Shown: positions 8,284 to 16,994 of the stretch, piece by piece
How positions within the stretch are numbered: position 1 is the stretch's first letter
How the letters are laid out: the number at the start of each line of letters is the position of its first letter
DNA from: Henriciella sp.
GTDB lineage: Bacteria > Pseudomonadota > Alphaproteobacteria > Caulobacterales > Hyphomonadaceae
Direction of reading: 5' to 3'
Assembly (NCBI GenBank): GCA_021776655.1
Contig: JAJFFK010000009.1
Location: 116,208-180,207 of the forward strand
Length of the DNA stretch: 64,000 nucleotides
The notes under the pieces: generated by a model
The model's input: the letters and a program-made list of their open reading frames with translations, nothing else
The model's database searches: none
What the model was told of the DNA's origin: nothing
Translations under genes and position numbers: made by a program

Positions 8284-9041
8284 GGCTGCGCCTCCAGATA
8301 GCGTTCAAAACTCACCACCCAGGCCAGGCGATTGGCCGAGGCACGGACCACGTAACCGGTTGAAAAGCATCCAATATGCACGCCGCCGGGCACCGGGAAA
8401 TCTATGTCCCTAACGCCGAGCGCGGCACTGGTCTCAAACCACGCTTCAAACGTATCCAGCTGCGTCGCCGTCAGGATCAGCGTGACCTTTTCTTTCGCGC
8501 CCTCAAGCCGGGTGACCAGTACCGAAACCGGCGGCGCGGTGGCCGGTGATTGCAGGAACCGGTGCGCGGGCTGGGTTTCATAGCTGGCGCGTGACGGGCA
8601 GCCGGGCACGGTCGCGGGCCAGGTTGCAGGTGATGCCTTGTCGAGCGCGGCGAGCGCGCTCAGCTCGGCGGGTGTGGGCGCGGGCGGGTCGACCCGCAGC
8701 TCAAGCGTGACGTGGCGCATGACGCCCTTCGGGGCCAAAAGCTTTGGCGCGGCGGCCAGGCGGCAGGTGATCAAGACCGGCGCGCCGCTGTCGCGGCGAG
8801 TGAAGTCAAATGGCAAAGACCCAAAATCCAGAACGTCGCGGCGCCAGGTCTCTAGCGCACCGGCCTGCGTCAGGGTCAGGTTCAGCTGCCCCTTGATCAC
8901 CGCTGCGCGGGTCGGCGCGCGCAGGAACCGCAAAGGCGGCCCTGCGTCAACCTGGCGGCGCGTCACCACATCCTCTGGCGAGCGCTCGTAGCCAGCGCGA
9001 ATAAATTTGTCAGGCACACTTACCGGCCATGCAGCGGCCAT
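8280..9041 (-). CDS. minor tail protein with internally duplicated domain (gpM-like)
   Basis: A 253-residue protein made of two related halves: residues ~5-115 and ~140-250 each open with WP-V-P..-R-YE and contain FL(R/Q)(A/S)P, then a hydrophobic strand and a Thr-rich segment (LNLTLTQAGALETW vs VTLILTATQLDTFEAW). This points to an internal duplication of a distal-tail-type domain. It starts at the TGATG overlap with the tape measure stop. A role as adaptor between tail tube and tip is inferred from order. Confidence 0.65.
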   Translation of the reverse strand: MAAAWPVSVPDKFIRAGYERSPEDVVTRRQVDAGPPLRFLRAPTRAAVIKGQLNLTLTQAGALETWRRDVLDFGSLPFDFTRRDSGAPVLITCRLAAAPKLLAPKGVMRHVTLELRVDPPAPTPAELSALAALDKASPATWPATVPGCPSRASYETQPAHRFLQSPATAPPVSVLVTRLEGAKEKVTLILTATQLDTFEAWFETSAALGVRDIDFPVPGGVHIGCFSTGYVVRASANRLAWVVSFERYLEAQP

Positions 9042-11752
9042 CAGACGAGCGTTTGGCGCACGAAGCCGCGGCCCTCAAGTGCATCATCGAGGCCGCCGCT
9101 CGCGGCCTCACGGCGCACCTGGTCGCGCATGACAACGCTGATATCCAGCCCATTGCCATCGGCGGACGGCGCCGCCTCAACCTCGGCATTGCCACCCTCA
9201 GACCGGACGCTCAATCGAATATCCAGCGGCAAGGGCCCGGCCAGCATCGCGCCGGGTTGCATGTTTTGCACGCTGGTATCCTGAATAAATTCGATGATCG
9301 CCTTGCGTTCGCCCGCGGTGACGATTTCCTCACCGACGCGGCCGACCACCATCCGCTCATCCCGGCCCAGTCCCATGCCGAGCTGGCGCATCTCGCGAGG
9401 CGAGTTACCGATCACGCCGCCGCTATGCGCCTGCTGCACGGTGCCGGGGCCAAAGATCGATGGCACGCCGCTTGGATTGGTGCTGGATGAACCACCAAAG
9501 CTGCCCGCAATATTGCCAAACACACCCGCCAGAAACCCGCCAAGACCGCCGCCAGCACCCGCTTGCGCCTGCGCCATTGCCGCCTGGCGAACCACTGAAA
9601 CGATCATCGCCAGGATAGCTGATTTCAGATCATCAATCGTGCGTATCCGGCCGCTCTCAATCCCGTCGAGAAGCGTCTCGGCGCGCGCCAGTGACCCGAC
9701 CTCGCCGCGCGCCTCGCGCAGTTTTTGGGAGTAGAGCTCCAGCGCGGCCGTGGCCTCGTTGCGCTGCAACGCGCCTTGCGTGACCAGCTCATTTAACCGC
9801 GACTCCTCGCGCTGCAATAAGTCCGAATCAGACAGCGCCGCCTCACGTGATTTTTTCAAACCCTCACGGACCTGTTCAGCGGCTTTGTAGACGTCAGTTG
9901 ACTCGGCCTCAGCCTGCGTGGCCAGGCCCAGCGCCTCGGTCAGCTCGCGCAGAGCCTCAGTGTACAGTTCAGCGTCCGCGCCAGCCTCACCAAACTTGCC
10001 GGAGGCGAGGTCGGCGTTGAGCTCGCGGATCGTTTGTTGGATGTTTTCTAGCGGCGTTTGTGCGCCCTCGATCACTAACAGCCAGCGCTTGGCCGCCTCG
10101 GCCGTGCCGTCCAGTTTCTCGCGATAAGTGGTCAAAACCGTATTGGCCTGATCCTGTGAGATCAGTCCTGCACCGACCAGGCGGTCGAGTTCGGCCTGCT
10201 TGATCGCCAGCGCCCCCGTCGCGTCACCCAGCTCAAGCGCAATCGCCGCGGCCTGGCGGCGCAGTGTCAGAAGGTCGCGCGCCGCGGTCGCCGCGTCTGC
10301 CTCGGCGCTAGCCAGGCGCGCGGTTTCTTCACGCTGTTCCGCCATCGCCGCGGTGCCCGCCTCGCGGGCTTGCGCCTCGATGATTAACCGCTCCACGATT
10401 GATTTGCGAGACTCGGCGGAATCGACCGCCTCATCAATCCTAAAAGCGCGGTCAGGGTCTGTGTTTCTCGCGGCGTTGGTTTGGTGAATGCTAAGCTCTC
10501 GGGTGACCTGCGTGAGGCGATCTGTCAGCTCATCAACCCCCAGCCCAGCCAGCTCGCGACGATAGTTCTCTGCCAAATTCTCCGCCGCCCTGGCAAACTG
10601 AACCTCGGCAACTCGGTTAAATTCTTCAAGATCCGAGAGAACCCCAGATCGGATTGAGGAGCCTGTCAACGCGCCGCTAGCACCAGGGCGACGCCGGATA
10701 TCCCCACGACCGAGCGCGCGGCCACCATTTCGCGCAGCTATGATCCGTTGAGGATCAACCCCATCGAAGGATTCCAGCCGGTCGGCCAAAACATTAAGTC
10801 GGCCGTCATTGAACCTTGCTGAATTATCTGCCGCGTCTCGAAAGCTTGAGGCCATTTTACCCGCAGCACCCGCAAGATCGGCCATCACATTAGTTGCCGC
10901 CAGCGCCACCGGTGCGAAGTCGATAAAAGCCTGCTTGAGCTGTAGGTCCATCACTTCACCGGCGATGGCCATATTCGTCGATAGTTCCTGGCCCCGCGCA
11001 ATCAAATCCTCATCCATCACCAGGCCGAGCGCTTTGCCCTTCTCGATCAGGCCATCAATCCCGCCCTCGGTGTTGAGTAGCACCCGTGACAGGTTCGCGC
11101 CGGCCTCACCGAACGCCGCGTACGCGATACGGTTGCGCTCGGTTTCGCTCTCGGCATCGCGCATCGCGTCGGTGACGGCGCGCAGGCGATCCTCATTATT
11201 ATCCAGTGCCTCGAGCTGACGCAGCAATTCCTGATTGGTGTCTTTGAGGCGCGAGAATAGCTCGCCCGTGCCGAGCGACAATTGCGATTGGCGCTCCATA
11301 AGTGACTTCATGCCGGTTTCGAGAACACCGGACGCGACGCCCATCGCCTCGGCCTCCGCGGTCACCGCCTGGAACGTCTCAGCGCTAAGCCCCAGGGCCT
11401 CGGCTGAGTTGCCAATATCAGCGAAGGCGTCAGCCGCCTGAACCCCGATCCGAATCGCGGCGCCCAGGCCCAGCACCAGCGCGCCGATCCCGGCGGTCGC
11501 AGCGACCCCAGCGCCGCCCATTGCCTTGAGCGGACCCGCCGCAAACCCGGCCCGGTCGGCCAGATTATCAACCGACTTGGCTGCCTCTTTGCCAGCGCCG
11601 TCGAGCGCCTTCAGGGCGCGGGTGGATTTCTTGCCGCCCTTATCCAGCTTGTCGGCCATTTTCTTGCCGTCTTCGCCGATATCACGCAGGGCTTTTTTGA
11701 CCGCTTCCTCACCCTTTGGGGTGAGACGCAGGGAGACCTCTTTCGTCGCCAT
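9041..11752 (-). CDS. tail length tape measure protein
   Basis: A 903-residue protein, long and Ala-rich, with coiled-coil regions (residues 10-60, 420-720), hydrophobic membrane-like segments (about 75-110 and a Gly-rich stretch near 760-800) and position between the tail chaperone and tip genes. These are the usual marks of tape measure proteins, which set tail length and are ejected during DNA entry. No lysozyme-like or peptidase domain was noticed. Confidence 0.9.
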   Translation of the reverse strand: MATKEVSLRLTPKGEEAVKKALRDIGEDGKKMADKLDKGGKKSTRALKALDGAGKEAAKSVDNLADRAGFAAGPLKAMGGAGVAATAGIGALVLGLGAAIRIGVQAADAFADIGNSAEALGLSAETFQAVTAEAEAMGVASGVLETGMKSLMERQSQLSLGTGELFSRLKDTNQELLRQLEALDNNEDRLRAVTDAMRDAESETERNRIAYAAFGEAGANLSRVLLNTEGGIDGLIEKGKALGLVMDEDLIARGQELSTNMAIAGEVMDLQLKQAFIDFAPVALAATNVMADLAGAAGKMASSFRDAADNSARFNDGRLNVLADRLESFDGVDPQRIIAARNGGRALGRGDIRRRPGASGALTGSSIRSGVLSDLEEFNRVAEVQFARAAENLAENYRRELAGLGVDELTDRLTQVTRELSIHQTNAARNTDPDRAFRIDEAVDSAESRKSIVERLIIEAQAREAGTAAMAEQREETARLASAEADAATAARDLLTLRRQAAAIALELGDATGALAIKQAELDRLVGAGLISQDQANTVLTTYREKLDGTAEAAKRWLLVIEGAQTPLENIQQTIRELNADLASGKFGEAGADAELYTEALRELTEALGLATQAEAESTDVYKAAEQVREGLKKSREAALSDSDLLQREESRLNELVTQGALQRNEATAALELYSQKLREARGEVGSLARAETLLDGIESGRIRTIDDLKSAILAMIVSVVRQAAMAQAQAGAGGGLGGFLAGVFGNIAGSFGGSSSTNPSGVPSIFGPGTVQQAHSGGVIGNSPREMRQLGMGLGRDERMVVGRVGEEIVTAGERKAIIEFIQDTSVQNMQPGAMLAGPLPLDIRLSVRSEGGNAEVEAAPSADGNGLDISVVMRDQVRREAASGGLDDALEGRGFVRQTLV

Positions 11753-11762
11753 TGGAAATTCC

Positions 11763-12146
11763 TTATTCTGCGGCCTTGCGGACCTCGGCCTCGACCTTTA
11801 GCCGCGCCATTTCCACCGCACGCAGACACGCGTGCAGCAGGTGTTTATCAATATCGGGATAGAGCGCCGCGGCGTGGCGCTGGGCGCTGGCATGGTCGAG
11901 ACCCTGGGTCATGATGAACCCGCCGGACATGGTGGCCACAGCGATCTGCGACCACAGACCCGGCTGTTGCGCCAATTGCCACGCGACCTCACCCGCGCGG
12001 GTTTGCGGCGCGTTGGCTTTCATCGGGCAGACATAGCCGTCGCTTTTACGCGGCAGACCGGTCGCGCAGGCGCTGCCGGACTCGAAGCAGCCGTGACATT
12101 CTTCAAGGCCGCCGCCCCATTGCCATTCGGCGCGGCGGCTTAGGGC
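11763..12146 (-). CDS. C-terminal (T) part of the tail chaperone, made by -1 frameshift
   Basis: This frame has no independent start near its 5' end and stays open up to the slippery site at 12152-12146. After a -1 slip it adds 127 residues to the 165-codon upstream product, giving a G-T fusion of about 292 residues as in lambda gpG/gpGT. The extension opens with a Cys-rich segment (CHGCFESGSAC and a further Cys) and continues as a helical domain that would bind the tape measure protein. An ATG at 12023 might instead be used, but it would lose the Cys-rich part. Confidence 0.75.
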   Translation of the reverse strand, partial: ALSRRAEWQWGGGLEECHGCFESGSACATGLPRKSDGYVCPMKANAPQTRAGEVAWQLAQQPGLWSQIAVATMSGGFIMTQGLDHASAQRHAAALYPDIDKHLLHACLRAVEMARLKVEAEVRKAAE

Positions 12147-12152
12147 TTTCCC
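12108..12152 (-). other. programmed -1 ribosomal frameshift signal
   Basis: The coding strand reads the heptamer GGGAAAG in the correct phase (G GGA AAG, 12152-12146), then a 6-base spacer holding the zero-frame stop, then an 11-bp stem with one mismatch (12139-12129 pairing with 12118-12108) around a 10-base loop. The heptamer is the same as in lambda G/GT. All parts of a -1 signal are therefore present. Confidence 0.85.
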
Positions 12153-12640
12153 TCTTTAGCGGCCTGACGCGCCGGGGCCAAAGCCAGCACCATAAACGTG
12201 TCAGCATAGGTCGATCCGACCGAGGCGAGACCCGACAGCGGCTCAGCGCCGGGGCGGCGGGCCTGCATCAGCATCGCAATATGCCGGCGGTCCCATGGCG
12301 GCGCATCACCCTTGGCATCCTCAACCCCGCCCATCTGCTGACCAATCAGCAGCGCCAGCTCGACCGCGTACAAGATGTAGCCGATGCCTGAGAACAGCGA
12401 CGCGTCACCATCGGCAATCGCCTGCGCCCAGTCCATGTGCTCGAGCGCATATTCGCTTGCCGCCATCTCGCCCTTGACGATCAGCGACACCCGCGCCCGC
12501 GCATTGGTTTCGGCCATGCCCTGGTCGGCGCCCGTTGCGGCGCGCATCAGAACCTTTACGCACTTTTTGCTGCGTGGTGACTTGCCCGGATCATCAAGAT
12601 TTTTCCAGGCATATTCAGGCGACCCGCCAATCACCAGCAT
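12140..12640 (-). CDS. tail assembly chaperone, G-like
   Basis: A 166-residue helical protein located between the tail tube and tape measure genes, the fixed position of tail assembly chaperones. It starts in the TGATG overlap with the tail tube stop. Its last codons contain the slippery heptamer, so most ribosomes make this G form and a minority continue into the T frame. It would coat the tape measure protein until tube polymerisation. Confidence 0.8.
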   Translation of the reverse strand: MLVIGGSPEYAWKNLDDPGKSPRSKKCVKVLMRAATGADQGMAETNARARVSLIVKGEMAASEYALEHMDWAQAIADGDASLFSGIGYILYAVELALLIGQQMGGVEDAKGDAPPWDRRHIAMLMQARRPGAEPLSGLASVGSTYADTFMVLALAPARQAAKEGKP

Positions 12641-13629
12641 CAGGCGGCTCGGTTAACCAGCGTGATCGTCGCGGCAGGGTTGCCGCTATCCTGAAACGCC
12701 TGCACCGAGGCCGCGAAGGTTTGGCGCTGCGCGCCGCCAATCACCGGCGTGCGGCGCTCACCGACGCAGTACGGCATATCAACCACGAGCGAATATTGCG
12801 CGTCCAGCACGTAGCTGAACTGGCCGACAAACGGCGTGCCTTCAGGCCCCTGGAAATTGTCGATCACATCATTGGTGTTGAGACCATCAACGATGCGCAT
12901 CGTAAGATCAGCGCGGATCAACGTGTCGCCAACTTCAAGTCCAACCGCTTTATTTTGACCATCGATCAGATCGGTCAGCTCGCCCTGGTTTGAATAATTG
13001 AACGTGCCGTCAACCAGCTCAGCCACCAGCGACCCGCCGATTGAGAAAGCCCCGAGCACGCCCGGCGCTTTCTTGTGCGCGATACCCACCGGCGAGGCGG
13101 TGGCGAAGGTCGGCTCGGTCACCACCAGCCCGACATCCGGGGTCAGAAACCCGAGCTGCATCTGGCGGTAACCGTCCTGCTTGGCTAGATTGAAGCTCAT
13201 CGTGTTGAGATAGGCTGGCTGGATCAGCTTGAACTTGTCATCTGCAACCGGCAGGCTGAAGGCTGCGAGCTGCTGCGTGGTCAGGCCGGACGTGAACACC
13301 CGCGTCCATATTGACGGGGTGACGGAGATATCCTCGCTCGGTGCCGGGTCAGGCCCCATCAGCATCGGCAAGAAGAATTTCAGCTGATTGTAATCCAGCG
13401 GCACCGTCAGGCCGCCCGTGGCACGGTGGATCGCCGGGGCAGGCGCGGTCATGTCGCGGCCGTTCGCAGCGCCGTGGCAAATCACTTCGTCGGTGACAAA
13501 GCCCTCGCTGGCATTGAACGTCTCATCATAATAACAGAGCTGAGTGCCGCCCGTGATCGGGACGGTTTCGGTGTCGGCCGCATAGGCCCCGGTGATCGGG
13601 GACAAGCGGCCTTTGCGTGATGCAGCCAT
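12640..13629 (-). CDS. major tail tube protein
   Basis: A 329-residue beta-rich protein with a good RBS (AAGGAAA). It begins with a basic tail then a strand-rich domain, and near the end has GGAQRQTFAASVQAF and ITLVN, a pattern common in siphophage tube proteins. It lies just upstream of the frameshifted chaperone pair, which is the conserved place for the tail tube gene. A C-terminal extra domain is possible given the length (lambda gpV has 246 residues). Confidence 0.8.
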   Translation of the reverse strand: MAASRKGRLSPITGAYAADTETVPITGGTQLCYYDETFNASEGFVTDEVICHGAANGRDMTAPAPAIHRATGGLTVPLDYNQLKFFLPMLMGPDPAPSEDISVTPSIWTRVFTSGLTTQQLAAFSLPVADDKFKLIQPAYLNTMSFNLAKQDGYRQMQLGFLTPDVGLVVTEPTFATASPVGIAHKKAPGVLGAFSIGGSLVAELVDGTFNYSNQGELTDLIDGQNKAVGLEVGDTLIRADLTMRIVDGLNTNDVIDNFQGPEGTPFVGQFSYVLDAQYSLVVDMPYCVGERRTPVIGGAQRQTFAASVQAFQDSGNPAATITLVNRAA

Positions 13630-13670
13630 GGTTCAGGTTTCCTTGTTGAATGAACGGAGGTGGTCGCCGC

Positions 13671-13919
13671 TTAGGCGTTGAGGTGAACAATCCGCGAGCC
13701 CGCCATGCGGACTTGCTTTTGTGTCGCGATCTTGGCGATCTCGGCATCAACCAGCGTCTTGACCGCATCCGGCTCGACCGTGACGATGCGCTGCGCGATG
13801 ATGCCGTTGACCGGTTTGAGCAAAAGCAGGTGCACCGGCTTTGGTGCCACCTTCTTTTCATCCGGCACCGCGGCTTTGGCATCTGGTTTTTCGTCTGGTT
13901 TTTCGGTAAGCGTGGGCAT
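13671..13919 (-). CDS. small phage tail-region protein
   Basis: An 82-residue protein with a charged, Lys/Pro/Asp-rich N-terminus (1-28) and a short folded C-terminal part. The ATG at 13919 has a strong RBS (CAGGAGG). Function unknown; small genes here can encode tail completion or assembly factors. Confidence 0.6.
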   Translation of the reverse strand: MPTLTEKPDEKPDAKAAVPDEKKVAPKPVHLLLLKPVNGIIAQRIVTVEPDAVKTLVDAEIAKIATQKQVRMAGSRIVHLNA

Positions 13920-13965
13920 CTCAGCCTCCTGATTTTGGTTTGATTTTGGGTGAGGTGGTGGGCGC

Positions 13966-14373
13966 TTAAGCGTTACCGACGGTGACGCTAAACGCGGTGA
14001 CGGTGAATTGCTGAAGCGCCGCAAACACAATATTATCCACGGTCATCACGCCGCCGCCGCCCGTTGCTGTCACTTCGCCTTGCAGGACGCAGGTCACGCC
14101 ATCGGCCTTATACAGTCGAAAGTGGCCCGCATTGCCGCCAGCGTCGGCCGAGGCATCCTCCCATGTGCCAAGCTTTGCGACCACGCCGTTCGCCGGCACG
14201 GCCATCCAGTCAGTTGGCAGGTTGAGCGTTGCGAGAACCGTGCCCGCGTCCACGGCGGCGCAGTCGGCAGGCTGGGCGCCGGTCCTCATTTTGATGATCG
14301 CATCGATGCCGGCAATCGCCTCGAGCTGGGCCGCTATCGCATTGCGCAATTCTACAGAATATTGAAGGGCCAT
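13966..14373 (-). CDS. phage tail-region protein, beta-rich
   Basis: A 135-residue protein beginning with the helix SVELRNAIAAQLEAIAGID and then a Gly-rich beta fold (residues 45-135). This pattern (helical start, then a domain with Gly-Thr strands) resembles small tail proteins that precede tube genes in related prophages. A strong RBS (AAAGGAGG) precedes it. Its exact role is unknown. Confidence 0.6.
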   Translation of the reverse strand: MALQYSVELRNAIAAQLEAIAGIDAIIKMRTGAQPADCAAVDAGTVLATLNLPTDWMAVPANGVVAKLGTWEDASADAGGNAGHFRLYKADGVTCVLQGEVTATGGGGVMTVDNIVFAALQQFTVTAFSVTVGNA

Positions 14374-14417
14374 GATAGCCTCCTTTGGTGGGGTTAGGGT
14401 TTGAAAGTGGCGGCGGG

Positions 14418-16481
14418 TTAGGCGGCGTCGAAGGCCGCGGTCAGGGACCGTGCTTGCGTGCCGCCAGACGATCCGCCCCAGGCAGCCGGGTCTTCTGACG
14501 CCGCGCTGGCGACGTTTTTGAAGGCCACGGACAGGGTTTGCTTTTCGCCGCTCGAATCTATAATTTGGTTGATTAGCGTGTAGCCAGCAGGTGGTGTGAT
14601 TGCTTCCTCCTTTCGAATAACCCCGAGAGACAAAACAAGACTGTCGGCGCTTGGCGGGGTGATGGCGGGGCCATCCAGTGGAATCGAGCCGTCATTATAT
14701 AGCCGCAGCGCAGTATCGGTAATTTCCGGTAGGCCGCTACCATCCAGGGACGAAGCCAGTTGTGACAATTCAAGCCCGCGCACCGCAAAGCAAATGCTGG
14801 CCGCCTTGCCATTATTCTCATTCGCGATTGTTTGGCTGGTGATGTTTGAAGCGTCCACAATCCGGTAAGCAACACTCAGACTCTTTTGCGAGTTGCCGGT
14901 TGAAAACAGCTTCGTAAAGCCATGCGTCGCCACCGCGGTCATATCAGGTGAGGCGACGCCAAAGCCGCCGCTGGTCATGAAGAATATTACGTCATCGACG
15001 GCGAGGTCCTCCGCTGCCCAATCGATATTGCCGCCGCCCTTCAGGGTCAAAGACCACGGGACACTCGCGCCGGTTGACGCTGGCGGGGTCAAGACGCCCG
15101 CTGCGGTCATCACCGCATCATCGGCAGTGCCAGAGACTGCGCCCGATACGATCAGATCGCCAGCCGCCAACAGGGTCGCATCCTCGGCAATCACCGAGAC
15201 CACGCCCGCGATGGCCAGCTCGCCGGTTGGTGACGCCGCCGCATCCTCGGCCTGGACGGACACAGCGCCGCTAATCTCAAGCGCCCCGGCGGCGCTCATC
15301 ACCGCGTCATCCGCGATCACGCTCACAATGCCCGAGGCGGTTGCCTGCATGGCACCGGCCGCAAGCATCACCGCATCATCAGCCTGAACAGAAACGCTAG
15401 CCGCCAGCGCCAGCGTACCCGCCGCCAGCAAAGTCGCATCCTCGGCCTGCATCGAAACGCTGGCAACAACCGCAAGCGCCCCAGATGCGGTCATCACCGC
15501 ATCATCGGCAATCGCCGAGACCACGCCCGCAATGACCAGCTCTCCGGTTGGTGACGCCGCCGCATCATCCGCGACCACCGAAACCGTGCCTGTATTTTTG
15601 ACCGTACCGGTGGCAAGCGACACCGCATCATCCGCTATGATCGTCACCGCGCCCACAATTGCCAGCACGCCAGCACCCGCGGCGGTCGCATCCTGCGCGA
15701 TGATCGAAGCCGACCCCGCGCCAGGAATGCTGATCACGCCTGCGGCGGTCATCACCGCATCGTCGGCCGTGATGGTAAGCGTACCGCTCAAGGCCAGCAG
15801 GCCCGTGGCGGTCAGGATGGCGTCATCGGCCTGCGTCCCGGCGGCACCCGTCAGCGGCGGTGCCACACTGGCACCCGCGCCCGTGGCGGCCGCATCCTCG
15901 GCAACCAGAACACCAACGCCGCGAATAAGCAGCGCGCCTGCTGCGGTCATCACCGCATCATCGGCCGTGACATTCACGCCGTCGCCCAGCGAGACGCCAA
16001 ACAATGACTCGGCGCTCATGTTTAAAACCAGCCGAATGTGGAAACCTGCAACGCCCGGTGTCGCGTCCTGCGCCACGCCTGAGCGCCGTGACGCCTCAAT
16101 ATCAATCCCCGCGCACAGACCGCCGAGAGTGCGCTCACGCGGCTCGCCAGGGCCAGGGCGCGGCATCAGCGCATCAAGCACCGCCGCGCGCGCCAGGTCC
16201 AGCGCCGTCTCGCGGGCCAGATCGTCAGGCTCATTGACCAGAAACTCAAGCGTCAGGGCTTGGTCGAATTCAATCTCAGGTCGCTGATCGCTTGCCGTAT
16301 GACCGATCTGGTTTGGGTTGCCGTCCAGCACATTGGCAACCACTTGCCCCGCCGCGCCGCCGGTCGCATCACGCCAGAGCGCCAGGCGGCCGCGATTGCG
16401 ATACACGCTGGCGGGCCATCCGGGCACGCCCTCAAGCCGGGTCCTGACAGCCTCAAGTGCAAGCGCGGTTGAGAGAGCCAC
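14418..16481 (-). CDS. tail-terminator paralogue with 14 tandem repeats and C-terminal beta domain
   Basis: A 687-residue protein in three parts. Residues 1-~160 are clearly paralogous to the adjacent 169-residue protein (shared patterns PGWPA--RNR-RLALW, NxLDG, TPGVAGF). Residues ~165-495 are 14 units of ~21 residues with consensus V-V-ADDAVMTAAG-L-I-G. Residues ~500-687 form a Gly/Ser-rich beta-sandwich-like domain (AVDDVIFFMTS, TPPAGYTLI) like modules seen on phage surface and secreted proteins. GTG start at 16481, three bases after the upstream stop. I infer a tail-neck or tail-surface display protein; the combination is not one I recognise. Confidence 0.7.
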   Translation of the reverse strand: MALSTALALEAVRTRLEGVPGWPASVYRNRGRLALWRDATGGAAGQVVANVLDGNPNQIGHTASDQRPEIEFDQALTLEFLVNEPDDLARETALDLARAAVLDALMPRPGPGEPRERTLGGLCAGIDIEASRRSGVAQDATPGVAGFHIRLVLNMSAESLFGVSLGDGVNVTADDAVMTAAGALLIRGVGVLVAEDAAATGAGASVAPPLTGAAGTQADDAILTATGLLALSGTLTITADDAVMTAAGVISIPGAGSASIIAQDATAAGAGVLAIVGAVTIIADDAVSLATGTVKNTGTVSVVADDAAASPTGELVIAGVVSAIADDAVMTASGALAVVASVSMQAEDATLLAAGTLALAASVSVQADDAVMLAAGAMQATASGIVSVIADDAVMSAAGALEISGAVSVQAEDAAASPTGELAIAGVVSVIAEDATLLAAGDLIVSGAVSGTADDAVMTAAGVLTPPASTGASVPWSLTLKGGGNIDWAAEDLAVDDVIFFMTSGGFGVASPDMTAVATHGFTKLFSTGNSQKSLSVAYRIVDASNITSQTIANENNGKAASICFAVRGLELSQLASSLDGSGLPEITDTALRLYNDGSIPLDGPAITPPSADSLVLSLGVIRKEEAITPPAGYTLINQIIDSSGEKQTLSVAFKNVASAASEDPAAWGGSSGGTQARSLTAAFDAA
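14985..15990 (-). repeat. 14 tandem ~63-bp coding repeats
   Basis: Fourteen successive units of about 63 bases encode the ADDAVMTAAG-type repeat. Some unit pairs match almost exactly (for example those coding for ADDAAASPTGEL/AEDAAASPTGEL), pointing to recent expansion by recombination. Confidence 0.85.
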
Positions 16482-16484
16482 TGC

Positions 16485-16994
16485 CTATGCCGCCGCCTCA
16501 TGGTCGGCGCCAAGCGCCTCGGCCGTCACCAAAAAGGACAGTCGCAACCGAAACCCGGAAACGCCGGGCACGGCATCCATCGCAACGCCCTCGCGATTAG
16601 CGCCCTCGATTGTCAGCCCGTCACAGATCCCGCCGAGAAACAGATCGCGGCCCTGCGGCGAGCCATCGACCGGGCACAGCGCATCAAGCACAGACCCCTC
16701 GGCGCGCTCAAGCGCGGCCTCGCGGGCACCGTCATCGAGCGGCTGGTTAAACAGAAAGTCGACCGTGCAGGCTTGGCGATACTCGGCCACCGGGTCACCG
16801 TGCGCAACCAGCTCATCGACCAGATCAGCATCGCCGTCGAGCAGGTTCGCCGCCGAGGTGCCAGACACATCGCCTATGACATCCTCCCATAGCGCTAGGC
16901 GCGCGCGGTTGCGGTGGATAATCGCGGGCCATCCGGGCGCGCCAGCCAGGCGGCCGCGGATCGTGTCAAAGATTGTCGAAACAGAAACCGTCAT
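16485..16994 (-). CDS. tail terminator / completion protein (gpU-like)
   Basis: A 169-residue protein located after the head-tail joining genes. Its layout (N-terminal helix TIFDTIRGRLAG, LLDGD, then VDFLFNQ and an EREAAL helix) fits small tail terminator proteins that cap the tube at the neck. The ATG at 16994 overlaps the upstream stop (TGATG). The next gene begins with a diverged copy of this domain, showing tandem duplication. Confidence 0.65.
   Translation of the reverse strand: MTVSVSTIFDTIRGRLAGAPGWPAIIHRNRARLALWEDVIGDVSGTSAANLLDGDADLVDELVAHGDPVAEYRQACTVDFLFNQPLDDGAREAALERAEGSVLDALCPVDGSPQGRDLFLGGICDGLTIEGANREGVAMDAVPGVSGFRLRLSFLVTAEALGADHEAAA

Noticed and set aside
14985..15990. possible CRISPR or intergenic tandem array
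   Set aside because: Repeats are in frame throughout and encode a protein repeat domain.
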